Shown here in pieces: positions 21,080-32,603 of a stretch of DNA of 64,000 nt (its first letter is position 1; every line of letters begins with the position of its first letter). Source of the DNA: Fragilariopsis cylindrus CCMP1102 (taxonomy: Eukaryota; Bacillariophyta; Bacillariophyceae; Bacillariales; Bacillariaceae); assembly GCA_900095095.1 (NCBI GenBank), contig FMBT01000344.1, positions 223,384-287,383 on the forward strand, given 5' to 3'. The position numbers and the translations under genes were made by a program. The notes under the pieces are model-generated. The model ran no database searches. It was not told the origin of the DNA and worked only from the letters and a program-made list of their open reading frames with translations.

Positions 21080-23281
21080 ATGACTACTTCCGCGGACAAT
21101 AACAATGACACTGCCTTGCCAGTGTCAGATCAACCTCCAGGCCTTTCTGAAATGTTTATCAATTCAACTGATACATTAAGACAAAGAGAAATAAATCAAA
21201 AAATACCCGAAACATGGAATGATCGTCCACCGCTCTTTTTGGTTGTCTCCAAAAGACAGTCAGGGTTTCTCTGGAGACAAAAGGAAGATACCGCTATTAC
21301 GGAACAAGAAGATCCCAATCTTTTGAAGGGGGTGAGTATATTATTTGTGTACGCGACATTAATACTATACACACTATCATTACCTTCTATATTCAATAAG
21401 ATGATTCTGACCGTTATTGATCTTACCTTACCCTTGTATAAAATTGTTTCCTGTATTGATGATTTATAGATGATAAGAAAAGGAATTCCGCCATCACTTC
21501 GTTGCGCTGTTTGGTTGTCAAATATAATCCAATCATGCCGGTCTGACCAAGCTGTATCAGTTCCACACGAATATAGAACATTATCTAAGGTCCGAGTTGT
21601 AGACGGCCTTTACGATTCATTGTGGGAGCATGACGACAAAAACAATAACGGCGTCCACGTAAGATCTACTCCTTCTGCTATAGCACAAATTTCCAAACGA
21701 GATGTGAAACGAATAGTTTTTGGCAACGATGAAGTTTGGACGAAATTAGATGAAGAAAAATGTCCAGGCAACGATGCCGTAAAATTTGTTCTGTATGCCC
21801 TTCATCATTCAGTTCTTGGGGGGATAATAGACTATTGTCCGCTGTTGCCAACTTTGGTGGTTATCCTATTGGGATTCATGAGTGAATCCTATGTATTTTA
21901 TGCCTGCCGAGAAATGTACCATCATTCTGCCTGGTTCTTCGCAGGTAGTCGGTCAGAACACATAGCGACACAACGAGCATTTGCGGACGTATTGGGCCGA
22001 CTTCATCCCCATACACTTGATACTATGAAAGAACAAGACGTTATAACTCAATATACGAAAGAAATATTCCAGAATTTTTTTACGAACATATTACCAGAGG
22101 AAAAAGTTCTACGCTTGATGGATATTTATTCGTTGGAGGGAAACAAGGTTCTTTTCCGGTTTGGAGTGGCTTTGGCCGTTTTATACGGTAAAGAGTACAA
22201 AGAGCATTACATGTACGCAAGCACAGATCCAAACAAATGGTGGTTAGGATTATTTGATTATTGTCATGGTGGTGGGGATGGCCAAGGCCTTAATTTTGAA
22301 GTATTGGTAAAAAAAGCGTACGGCGTTCATGGAAGGGGGGTGCGAAAACGTTTCCGGTTTCCACGTCGACCTATTCTGGCTCGAATCATTGAAATAGAAG
22401 AAGAAAAATATCGCAAGGAAAAACTGCTACTAAGGGCTCAAAGTAACTACGACGAAAATGCTGCTGACGCTGATGGTGGAGCTGACGATGAAATCGATTT
22501 CTATTTGGATCAAATAGAACCACTTGATCTTGTTATTCCTCTCCCACCTACCGATCCCAACCGCGAACGAGTCATTCCTCGATTGGCTGCATCCAACTTT
22601 GTTCGGACAAAAATTGCTGAATGGCTTCCACTTAGTCTACGATTTACCAAGTTAGATCTTGTGTATAGTACCTCATATCACGGTCGGACACTTGAAAATC
22701 TCTACCGGTGTGTTGCTAAGTCAAGGCATACCATTTTGATTCTAGAACCCTTTGAAGATAGAGGTAAAAGGGATACAAGTAGATATTTGGTTGGAATGTA
22801 CGCGTCGGAAATATGGCATCCTTCGAGTCGGGTTTACGGAGATGGACGGTCTTTTCTGTTTCGTATCGATACTGATGACGAGAAGGGAGAATGCAATGAT
22901 AATGACAATGCTGGAAAAGAAAATTCTAAGAGCTGGAAATGGCACCCCTCTGATATGCTTGATTTTGGAACATCTGCTTCGTCATTTGATAACGATGATA
23001 GTCAGTCCAATTCAATATTCGCTAGTTTGCAATTAGCTTCGTCGACAACTGCACTTTTGGAAACCTTTCAAGTTTCGCGTAACGAATTTTTGTCTCTCGG
23101 TGGGAACGAACACGGTGGTGCTGGACTACGATTGAATGAAGATTTGACCAAGGGAGAATCCTCTTGTGCGGATGGTTTCGATAACGAACCTCTTTTACCG
23201 AAGGCTAGTGGCTTGTTCGAAATTGGCATCGTTGAAGTGTATCAATTGGTACGCCAAATGGATGGTGTACCTGTCCGTTAA
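21080..23281 (+). CDS. TBC-TLDc domain protein (TBC1D24/Skywalker-like)
   Basis: Exons 21080-21331 and 21470-23281, with a 138-nt GTGAGT...TATAG intron. The junction gives LLKG-MIRKGIPPSLR, and the spliced protein is 687 aa. The TBC domain spans about 86-320 (GIPPSLRCAVW, then FRFGVALAVLYGKEY at its end), and the TLDc domain about 457-687 (LPLSLRFTKLDLVYSTSYHGRTL, ILILEPFEDRG..., LFEIGIVEVYQLV). This pairing occurs in TBC1D24-type regulators of vesicle traffic and oxidative-stress resistance. The Gln finger of active Rab-GAPs (YxQ) is replaced (IDYCPLL), and the Arg finger region reads RDVKRIVF, so GAP activity is doubtful. No frame break was seen. Confidence 0.88.
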
Positions 23282-23737
23282 CTAGCTACATTTAGTAGCG
23301 ATGAATTATTTAAGTATGACATAACTATTTTTCTATAAATCTTCAACACAAAGCAATCAAGGTACGGCACAACAACAACGACACCAATAGCTGTCCAACA
23401 TAATACGCTAATCATACTACTGACACAAGAAAACAATTCGATGTTAAATAAGAAATAAGGTAATCATTCATACAGCATGTAGTTTTATAATAATTTTTAT
23501 GTAAGCTTTTTTTAAAATAAAAATATACACGCGGATGATTCGTCTCTATTAAAATTCAAGAGGAAAAGTACCATGAATATATATATATATATATATATAT
23601 TTACCAATACAATGAAAATAGTAGTTGAATTAAAAACACCACGCGAAAATGAATTGAAACGAAATCGATTGGATCTTATTAATTAATCAATCGTCTCTTC
23701 TATCACTTATCTCACTTATTCACGGTATAATCTTCTG
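23282..23737. other. Convergent spacer with AT microsatellite
   Basis: Between the 3' ends of two converging genes; contains an (AT)n run at about 23578-23600. Nothing else was seen. Confidence 0.6.
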
Positions 23738-26013
23738 TTACCGATGGGTAGGATAATAGGGAACAGCTCCAGCCGATTGATTTGTAGAAGTCGTCGTAGT
23801 AGTAGGGTTGACGAAGAAGATCCTGTCGGTAGTGCAGGATATGTTGTTCTTGTTGTTGTCTTCTTTGCTGTTGATATTGCATTCTTGAATGTCCTCGAGC
23901 GGAGAAACAGAAGGACCACCACCTGTTACGTAGGACGTCGCTGCTGTTCCTGTTGGTTGTATAGGATAATACTGTGTGCCATAGTGTGTTGGCTGTTGTT
24001 GTTGCTGTTGTTGATGATATTGACTATGATATTGGTTCTGCTGCTGCTGCTGCTGACCGTAATTGTAACCAATTCTGCCACCGTTATTGTTATTGTTGTT
24101 GTTGGGAATGTTGGGATAATAACACCTCCTATTAGTCCACCACCACCACCACCCCGCCGCTACTACTACCACGACCACCACCAGTTGCTTGCGAGTACCC
24201 TGCAGCCGTTACTTGTGGATTGTAGGGTGTTGGTTGTGAAACCACCATCCCAGCTCCACGTCGAAAATCAGGATCGGTCTCTTCTTGTTGTCGATTCCGG
24301 TATGTGGCCTTACTTCGAGCAGATTGTTGCTGTTGCTGCTGGCTGTGATTCTACTACGGCGTCACTACCTGTTCCCTTCATACTATTCGAGTTGATCGAT
24401 GTTAACGACGATGTCGAATTATTTTTACTGTTGTTTTTTAACGATGACGACGACTGAACAGTTGTCGAGGATAAATTATGGCTGTTGTTGGTAGTGCTGT
24501 TGCTGTTATTATTGTAATTGTTCGTGACTCGTTGTGTGCCTCTTTCTATATCATTACAACCCCCATTTTTTGCTGGTAAGGAAACACCCGTCGTTCCCGA
24601 TCCGCTATCTGTTACGTTTGAAGCAATAGCATTATTGCTCGTACCTCCGTTATTGTTGCTGATGTTGTTGATGTTACTATTACTACCGGTATTACTATTA
24701 TTATGCTGTGGTTCGTTACCACTTACTGCTTCCTCTTGTTGAAAGATCCGTGCCCGAGCTTCTGCGTACTTCTTTTCCTTATCGCTAAGAGAGTTACGAG
24801 TTTTGTTGTTGTTATTGCTGTTCTTGGACTTTCCATCCTTGTCGGAATTATTGGATACGTTGCTACTTGAGCGTTTCATAATCTTCATTTTACGAACCTT
24901 CGTACTTTTGGTATTTGTATTTGAGGAAATTCCATTAGTAGCAGCAGCAGCAGCAGCAGCGGCGGCGGCACCATTGTTAAGACTACTACTAATAACCACT
25001 GGAGTAGTAGTATCCCCAGAGGACGATACATCATTCAACGAAGAAGTAGAAGATAATCCCATTTGTTCGAGATTAGATGATAGTTGATAATTCGGATTAG
25101 TATTAGCATTCGCATTCACATTACCAACGCCGTTGTTATTGTTGTAATTATTGTTTGTAGAATAAGAAGACGTAGTAGTAGTAGTACTAGAAGAAGGGAG
25201 TTGTTGATATTCTGACTCTTTCACGTTCATCAATCGTCGGGGTGGTAATTTCGTATCAGGTCCCTTCACTACACGAATAAGATAACAACCATACGGGTCA
25301 GTCGTATATGAATTTTCTCGTGTCATATGAAATCTATCACAAATACGATGTAATATACATCTTTGAAATGTTGTTTGTGGACGATTGGGATTATTATTAA
25401 TATTGTTGTTACTGCTACCGCCACTAATGTTGTTGTTAGGATTGTTGCTGCTGGGGATAGTGTTGCTGTTGTTGTTGTTGTTGTTGTTACCAATTCCATA
25501 ATCCTGTGGTGATTGACCGATGTAACCTAATGTGGGAGATATTACCATTGAATTGTACGGACCACCAATGTCTACGTACGAATCTTGAGGTTGTTTTTCA
25601 ATAAAGTCCACCAAATTTTGTTCCAATTTCAGTAATCCAAGACGTTCTCGAGGATCTCGAAGGGCTGACATCAATGCCGAGTCGATTGCATCATCAACTA
25701 TTGCCGGACCGTCGTCATTCGAAGATCCTACTAGTTTCGTGGAGGAGGAAGTAGGAGGAGGAGGAGGAGGAGAAACGACGACTGGAGGTGTTGTCTCCTG
25801 GTTGTTTTTGCTTTCCGTGGTTGTGGATGCAGACGCCAGGACTTTGTTTTCTTTCTGATCTATCTTGACTCCCTCCTTTTGTTCTTTTGTTTTTGTGTTG
25901 TCGGCTACTTCCTCTGCCATCATTACCTTTGTTGGATTATCCATTAATGTCTCATCGTTGTTCATTTGCTCGATGGGTGCGGCCGCGGCTGGAGTAGAAA
26001 GGACGGACGTCAT
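23738..26013 (-). CDS. R3H-SUZ domain RNA-binding protein
   Basis: From the 26013 ATG: a low-complexity N-terminus, then an R3H domain from about residue 122 (LLKLEQNLVDFIEKQPQDSY; TTFQRCILHRICDRFHM; YLIRVVKGPDTKLPPRRL) with an Asn/Gly-rich insert. A SUZ motif follows near 418 (SDKEKKYAEARARIFQQE). Such proteins bind single-stranded RNA and regulate mRNA. The first frame ends at 24310, but coding clearly continues in other frames: ARSKATYRNRQQEETDPDF, typical after SUZ, then Gly runs, then Asn/Gln/Tyr-rich sequence ending SAGAVPYYPTHR at 23738. Breaks lie near 24342 (in a CAG run; two bases short or one extra), 24153 (G run, one short) and 24104 (C run, one short). The low-complexity context makes exact joins uncertain. 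Confidence 0.82.
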
Positions 26014-27166
26014 TTAATTTAGTTTAATTTCTTCTGGCTTTTCCAAGAAAATATAAATATTAATTGTGAACTTAAATTTATTGTATACAGAACAAAAGCC
26101 GAGGAGATTTTCTAATGGGGGGGGTTAAGTTTAGATTTGATTCCTTTTGTGTAGTCTGCCTTGGCAATCTAATAATACGGTAAGATAATCGGTATTGGCT
26201 TTGTGTCTCTTAACAAGATAAATGCAAAGAACAGGTATGTTTGGCAATAAAAAAGTTGAATTTGAAAAAGAGAGAAAAAAAAAGCACGTCACATACCGCT
26301 GTGCACAACGTTGCTTTTTGTCGTCGGCTGAACTCTGTGCGAAAAGTAAGTGGTATGTTATAAGGCGTTGTAATTACTATTGTTCTATATGCCACAAATG
26401 CGACTGATGTTGGCCACAGTTTGATGGGTTAAATGCGCGCAAAAAAACAACGCGCGGAAGCCTCTCACCTTTGAACTTGTATTTTGGAGGTGAGTTCAGC
26501 AGGGAAATTATTTGGTTACAGAAAAACGTAGCTACAATTCGTACTAAGCGCGTGAAACCTACCATTGAACGTACTAGGAATGATACTATATAGATATAAC
26601 TACTCGCTGTTCAACAAATATATATATAGAAAATAGTAAAACTAATTAAGTATTCGTATCATCGTATATGTCCTAAAGATATTGTTCGTGAGAAAGACTT
26701 GCTACTTATTGTTTATAAAAATTCTTGATGCGCCGCCGCCACACCTTTTGATTTTTTCGTGATCACTAGCTACCTTTGGAATTAAAAGTGCTGTACAGCA
26801 TTGATGAAGTAGTCAACATTCTTATTTTTTCTATAACTTGGATATTTTTTTAAAACACATTCAACATATATATGTAATATACAAGGCCTACTTGTAGCAT
26901 TTCACAATTATTTATCAGTATAGATTATTTTTACATACACAATTTTGAATACTTTTGTTTGTATTTGCCCATCCATCTCCCCCCCCCCCCCCCAATGTAC
27001 GGTGCAGCACCACAATAATTCAGTAATTCAATTCACGGATAATACATCAAAATATGTAAATTTACAATCTACTAGTCCCTTCATCGTATTTAATTCGTGA
27101 AAGGTTGTATTTTAAATTTCAACAAAAGAAAAATTGTTTCTGTTTGTTTGGTTGGTTGTTTATTAT
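26014..27166. other. Spacer with C15 homopolymer
   Basis: AT-rich sequence upstream of the R3H gene, with a C run at about 26979-26993. Short ORFs on both strands have no recognisable protein content. Confidence 0.5.
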
Positions 27167-27898
27167 TCAATAATCCGGTTTTCTCATATGAAGATCCAGC
27201 TTTCGAAAAGTTTCAATTGTTTGTGGATTATGCCGTCCTAATTGTGCCACTTGAATGGTGAACGCTTTCCCATATTGAATAAGAGCAGCAGTCGTGTCAT
27301 TCTTTCCGGCGTAGGAGTCACCCATGTGATGGAGGGTCCGTGCAGTTGCTTCATGGTCCTTTCCCAAATTGTTTTCGAATATATCTAGAGCTTTTTTCAA
27401 TTCCCGTATACCAAGATCATAATCTTCCTTAGCGTTCAAAACGATTCCTAGTTGGTAGTACGTACAGGCTGTATCTTCGTGCTGTTTGCCCCAAACAATC
27501 CGTCCCAATGTCAAAGCGCGTTTTAGTTCTGTCAAGGCTTGGTCGTAATTTTTGGCCTGTGTATGACATATTCCAAGTTGGTAGTACGTTGAGGCAGTCT
27601 CAGGGTGATCTTTGCCAAGAATTTTACGCCGAATTTCTAATGCCTTTGACATTTCTGTCACGGCTGCTGTATAATCGCCTTTCAGTTTGAGTGCCTTACC
27701 GAGACTCATGTATTGTTCTGCTATTTGTAAATCTGGATTGAGCGCTGGCGATATCGACGTTGTACCACCAGCCACCTGAATGGCACCAGCACTAGCATAT
27801 TGCATCGATATCCTGTGGAGTTCTTCGTCCGACATGGGAGAAAGACCCGTGCTTGGCATTGTTGTTGTGTTTTTCTCTTTGTCTTTTTTTTTGCCCAT
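27167..27898 (-). CDS. Tetratricopeptide protein, kinesin-light-chain-like repeats
   Basis: A 243-aa single-exon protein with a basic N-terminus (MGKKKDKEKN). Four TPR units of the KLC/TPR_12 type are visible: LGKALKLKGDYTAAVTEMSK, TYYQLGICHTQAKNYDQALT, TYYQLGIVLNAKEDYDLGIR and TLHHMGDSYAGKNDTTAALI. Each is followed by a helix and an LGKDHPETA-like linker. It is probably a cytosolic scaffold; the partner is unknown. The reading frame is intact. Confidence 0.85.
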   Translation of the reverse strand: MGKKKDKEKNTTTMPSTGLSPMSDEELHRISMQYASAGAIQVAGGTTSISPALNPDLQIAEQYMSLGKALKLKGDYTAAVTEMSKALEIRRKILGKDHPETASTYYQLGICHTQAKNYDQALTELKRALTLGRIVWGKQHEDTACTYYQLGIVLNAKEDYDLGIRELKKALDIFENNLGKDHEATARTLHHMGDSYAGKNDTTAALIQYGKAFTIQVAQLGRHNPQTIETFRKLDLHMRKPDY

Positions 27899-28904
27899 TG
27901 TGTGTGTATGTGCTTATTTTGAATTCACACTGGAAACTCCCTTCCCGGAAAGCTTCCTAATCGCTATCGACAACGAAACTAATAGGAATCACCGATAGTT
28001 ATGCCGTTTACAACTAACTGATGTTTGTTAATTATGATGTGCTTCGGCAGTGCTTCGGCACAGAGTACAGTAGGATGGGTCCTGACAAGAGGTTGTGTTC
28101 AACGGGGATAATGGTGTTATGCGTCAACTGTAAAATAATTATAATGAGGGAAAATGGAAAATGGGTGGCAAAGCAAAATTGGCAAAGCAATGCCCATCAT
28201 TCGCCGAAAATTAAATATCTCTGAAGTACTGTACCGCGTATGATTTCATGATTTCGTTGAAGACTATTCTAGTCCAAGCTTGCTATAATTTTTAATTATA
28301 TATTTATTATGATTACAAAAATGATATAATATGCATACAGATCTTCATCAAGAATGTCTCATCAAGCAATTTGGAATGGGTCCTCCTTTGCCGGTGATAA
28401 AGGCTGGTGGTGCTGGTACAACTAACTGTGTGCTGTGTTTTAACCAGTACACAAAACACTTTTATCATACTAGTAGGGGATCTGATTGTACTGAACTAGT
28501 TAGGAAAGAAGTAGGTATAATAAGAGTGACTGAAAAGTCGTAGAGTGAAAAGTATGTACTACAAATTAATCCACTCTTTACGCCTACTGACATCATTCTT
28601 CACCAAAAACAATGGTAATATCCTTATTCTTTGGTATAATCAGTCCACTCCTCAGCTCCTTTGGAATGTCATCTTGGTTTGGTTCATGGTCTTGGTTCAG
28701 ATCTTAGTTCAATTCTTGCTCTTTCATTTGGCTCTCCTCCTGGTCCGATTCACCACTCGCGATCCCTCCTTTACTTCATATATCATTATTGTCACAGTTC
28801 ATTAACAACACTAGTATCCATTCCTGAATTGTATAAAGCTTTAAAATAATAATAATAATCACACCAGTTAGAATCCAATATTTGTACCAGGAACGACGTC
28901 ACAG
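27899..28904. other. Spacer with tandem TTCG hairpins
   Basis: No gene was recognised. TGC-TTCG-GCA occurs twice in a row at 28040-28061, each able to fold as a stable TTCG-tetraloop hairpin. The ORFs at 28021-28849 lack family features. Confidence 0.4.
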
Positions 28905-31592
28905 TTAAGTGCATACATTGTCCGAACAGTTATTGTTAATACATTCAGCATTGGGATCGTTTTCGAACTTCAACGCGTCACATATTTGTCCGTTTAATTT
29001 TCTCGGTTCAAAGCCAGAGTCCGGAGCAGATGGTTGCAACCAGCGCAATGTTGCCCCACCAGAAAATACGTCTGCCTTTAATTCTTGAACTTTTTCGTTG
29101 AATTTAGCAACGCTGTCCTTCTTAGATGCAGTTGCATAAATGCTATTGACGATTTCCAATCTTGGAATGGAACAAAGTCTTCCGTTACTGGCGTAGTTTC
29201 TGCATCGAAACCATAGCCCCATCCTTTGCCTAAATGGATGCCATACGCAGGGATTGGAGGGTTGCAACAAGTAGTTCCTGGGAGGGGGAATGATTTACCA
29301 CACGGAACGATTCCAAGTGCTGCATTACATTCCTTTACCACGTTATCACCATACGGCACAAGGGGGTTTGTAGGCATTGAACTCCATGCTCGCTGAAGCG
29401 ATAGGAAAAACTTAGAATAATCTTCGTCGAATAAGTCTCTAATGTTAAGTAACTCTGTTATTTGTGAAACGAGCAGGAAATAAGTCGCAAGATGAGTTTC
29501 TATCGAATATTATCCGTACATTTTCTTTCCCGTTGTTGTATACCAAATATAAACATCACGTACCTACTGCTGTATATCCATCTGGTACTCCTGGAGGGGG
29601 AGGGGGGAGGAGAGTATTAAATGCATCTGGGCCAAAAAAGGAAGCGTACTCTTCGTTGAAAGCACTCTCTGTCTCCTTCAGGGTTGGAATCGGATTCAAT
29701 GTTGCTGTTTCTTTTGGATTGATAAATCTGAATTCTAGAAGTGAATTTGGAAGATAATTAATACCCGGTAGCGTCGAGGAAACAGCCTGTGCAAATATTC
29801 CATAAAAGGTTCCAATTGTCGAGCCAAGTGAACGGGTAGGTATGAAAAACGCCAATGAGTCAAAGTCAAGAATTACATCCAAAGGCAAAAACCCATCGTT
29901 GGGACCTGCGGCTGCCGAATCCCATGCAAAATCTAAAGCGTTGGTGACTGCTGTACTAATAGCTGCCGATACCTCAATCGGAACTTCGCAAAGTAATTTT
30001 TCTGGGACCAAACTGGACGGAAAACTAATGCAAGGGGGTCCATCGCCCTCAGGTCCACTGGGAGGAATACAAAATAATTCACATATGGGAATTTTGGATA
30101 ATTGCAATAATACACCACCTTCACATAAATTAAACCAAAAAAGGAAAGTTCAAGCAAGAAGCAAGCATGTTAGCTTTACATTAGTGTCATGTTATGTTAA
30201 ACGGGTTCTTTGTTTTGCATTTTGAGTCACGATATAGTAACGGCTAAATCTGGTAGTGAGGAAAATACGCACCTGTAAATGCAGCATCAGCATTGATATC
30301 AGCGTTTGCAATATCATTTGTAGCAGCAGCATACTGAGCCTCTTTTTCTGGATCAGCAAATGGACCGGTACCTCCTGAAAATCTTGGTCCTGAGAAGTCT
30401 GTTCGATATTCTGTAAGAGACGGAGTATACCCATTGAAGAAAAACTGAGAACTATCGTATGTAGCAGCCGTTTCGTATGCCTTTTTCACAATGTTTGTAA
30501 TGAGTCCTATGGTCGATATTCTATCTGTAGGCTGTTCAAAAACAGTTGTTTCTCTACTCATTCTCAGTCCGCCCTTCTCCTCATCAAAATAGCTTGACCA
30601 GTGTTCGGATCAATTCCAGCAACAAAAGGAATACTTTCTGAACGAATGTTCATCTCAATCGCAACGATCATACCAAGTTGTCCAAGAGAATTTCTCCAAA
30701 ATTTCAATTCATCATGACTGTCAATCACTTGAAATTCCCCGTTCGATGTTAAAACAAGCATCTTAGTAACATCGTCATGCACAAAACCAACATCTCTCCC
30801 ACCACCGTGAGCCATGTTGGATATGACACCTCCGACACTGAAGAATGCTGATGATGTACGAGAAAATAGAACAAATCCATGTGGACGGATCAATGCTGAA
30901 ACATCGTACCAACTTTTCCCAGCACCGATTCGAAATGTTGCATCCTGTGTATTAATCGAATCGTCCCATCCCTCAACACTCGTGATGTGCGATGCAAGAG
31001 AAATAACAACAACACCTGTTTCGGTACGTTGCATAACAAGTCCATCACTTGAATGTCTTGATCCCATCATACGGATCGTACAACCATTCTTGATAGAACT
31101 TTTAATAATATTTTTCAATTCATTATCCGTTTTTGGACGAAAAACTGGTGTGAATGTAGTGACATCAAATTTCCATGTTTTCCATGTTTGCTCTTCGGCA
31201 ACAAGTTTCGTACATGCATTTGTATTATCCGGAGTACGCCTCTTTAGTTTCTTATTTAATTTCTTCTTCTTCTCGTCATCCTTTTTGTTCTTCTTCTCCT
31301 TCTTCTTCTTGGGTGCTAATAATCGACCACCATTTGGTCCCGATCCAATGTCCTCATAGTATCCATCTAAATGTTTCTTCTTGCTATCATTCGATTTACT
31401 AGCAATAGACGCTAACAAAGCCTGACGGACCTCCTCGTTGATTTTACTTACTTTCGACAACAACAAATATTCTTTGTTATTATTACTGTCGTTATTATCA
31501 TCATAAGTTGTTGTAGCCGCAACCGCAACCGCAATGGAAGGTGACGACCATTGCGTTACGAAAAACAAAAGCAGAGCAAAAAAAGCTTTCAT
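28905..31592 (-). CDS. Secreted FAD-dependent oxidase (PCMH-type, VAO superfamily)
   Basis: Exons 31592-30273, 30118-29564 and 29454-28905, with introns of 154 and 109 nt. A signal peptide (MKAFFALLLFFVTQWSS) precedes a Lys-rich linker. The PCMH FAD-binding domain shows IRMMGSRHSSDG, FRIGAGKSWYDVSALI, SSAFFSVGGVISNMAHGGGRD and GFVHDDVTKMLVLTSNGE. The C-terminal part (PPSGPEGDGPPC, FDSLAFFIPTRSLGS) may be a cholesterol-oxidase-like or lactone-oxidase-like substrate domain; the substrate cannot be told. The junctions restore FTGGVLLQLSKIPI and VGELLNIRDL. Two frame breaks, each one base short, lie near 30569 (GCGGAC) and 29155, where restoring one G gives QDWEIVNSIY. The product is probably an oxidase in the ER, vacuole or extracellular space. 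Confidence 0.82.
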
Positions 31593-32603
31593 TTTGTTGT
31601 TAATACCGAAAAACAGTAATGCTGATGAGATGAAATGAGATGAGATGAGATATAACGACTTGGACCTGTTGTAGCAGATGCGATTTTATTTCGTGTTTGC
31701 ACTTAGCACTATTACCGTTGCAAATGTGGAGTATTCCGTCAATTTTTACGTAGAATTGTGGTGGTAATAATAAATAATACTATGACAAAATTCATGTGTC
31801 AAGAAAATTATTAATGTCGACAACAACAGCATCAACGGAAATGCCATTACCCATGGCGGTCTATGCTCTTCACACCAAAACTTAACACATGATCAACGCA
31901 TTAACAATGCTACAACGAGCGGAGACCGTTATATATATCATCCTATGCCGACCAATTTAAAGTACGTATCCGATCAGATAGCTAATGAATATACTAACTC
32001 CGGAACCAGAAAAAAGATAGTATAATATTATGAAGGGCTCATACATTATATTTTATTTTAGATACGGTATTTAGTAGTATTGACCTATTTGTTCTCCTCC
32101 GTGCGCCGATACTATAACTGCACAAGCGCTCGTGAGGATTACTATTGGATAAAGCTAACTTTGAATGAATTCGAATACCGAATACCACAATAGCAAGTAA
32201 GAGTGTACTGTACTTCAAGTAGTGAGATCATATGGCATCATTACATTACCGTATGGCTGGTCTTCCCTCATCATATTTCAATCAACATATTGTGGTTTCG
32301 TTAATCACGCGCGACCAAAACGGGAGCATTGATGTACAAAGGGGTTAAATCTATTTCGCGAAATAAAAAGAAATAAAGTGGAATACTGTAGAATAGAATA
32401 GAGTAAAATTGCCCTAGAAATATCCCCTGGAAGCCCTTCAATCCAGAGAGAAAACAAGGATTTAAAAAAAGAAATATTGGGTTTTCTTAACGAGAAAAGA
32501 GCGAGCAATAAGCATTTTTATTTATTGATATCGATACAATTCTATGTAATGTACCATTGTGGAAGGTATTTAGACCAAAGAAAAAGCTTGTAAGAGACAA
32601 AAT
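31593..32603. other. Spacer
   Basis: Downstream of RRP5 and upstream of the FAD oxidase, both leftward. Contains a short GAGAT repeat at about 31629-31652. No gene was recognised. Confidence 0.5.

Noticed and set aside
23744-24457. 237-codon rightward ORF
   Set aside because: Antisense to the low-complexity tail of the R3H-SUZ gene; composition is mirror-image only.
28040-28130. U6 snRNA
   Set aside because: GTGCTTCGGCA looks like the U6 5' end, but the ACAGAGA...GATTAGC core is absent.
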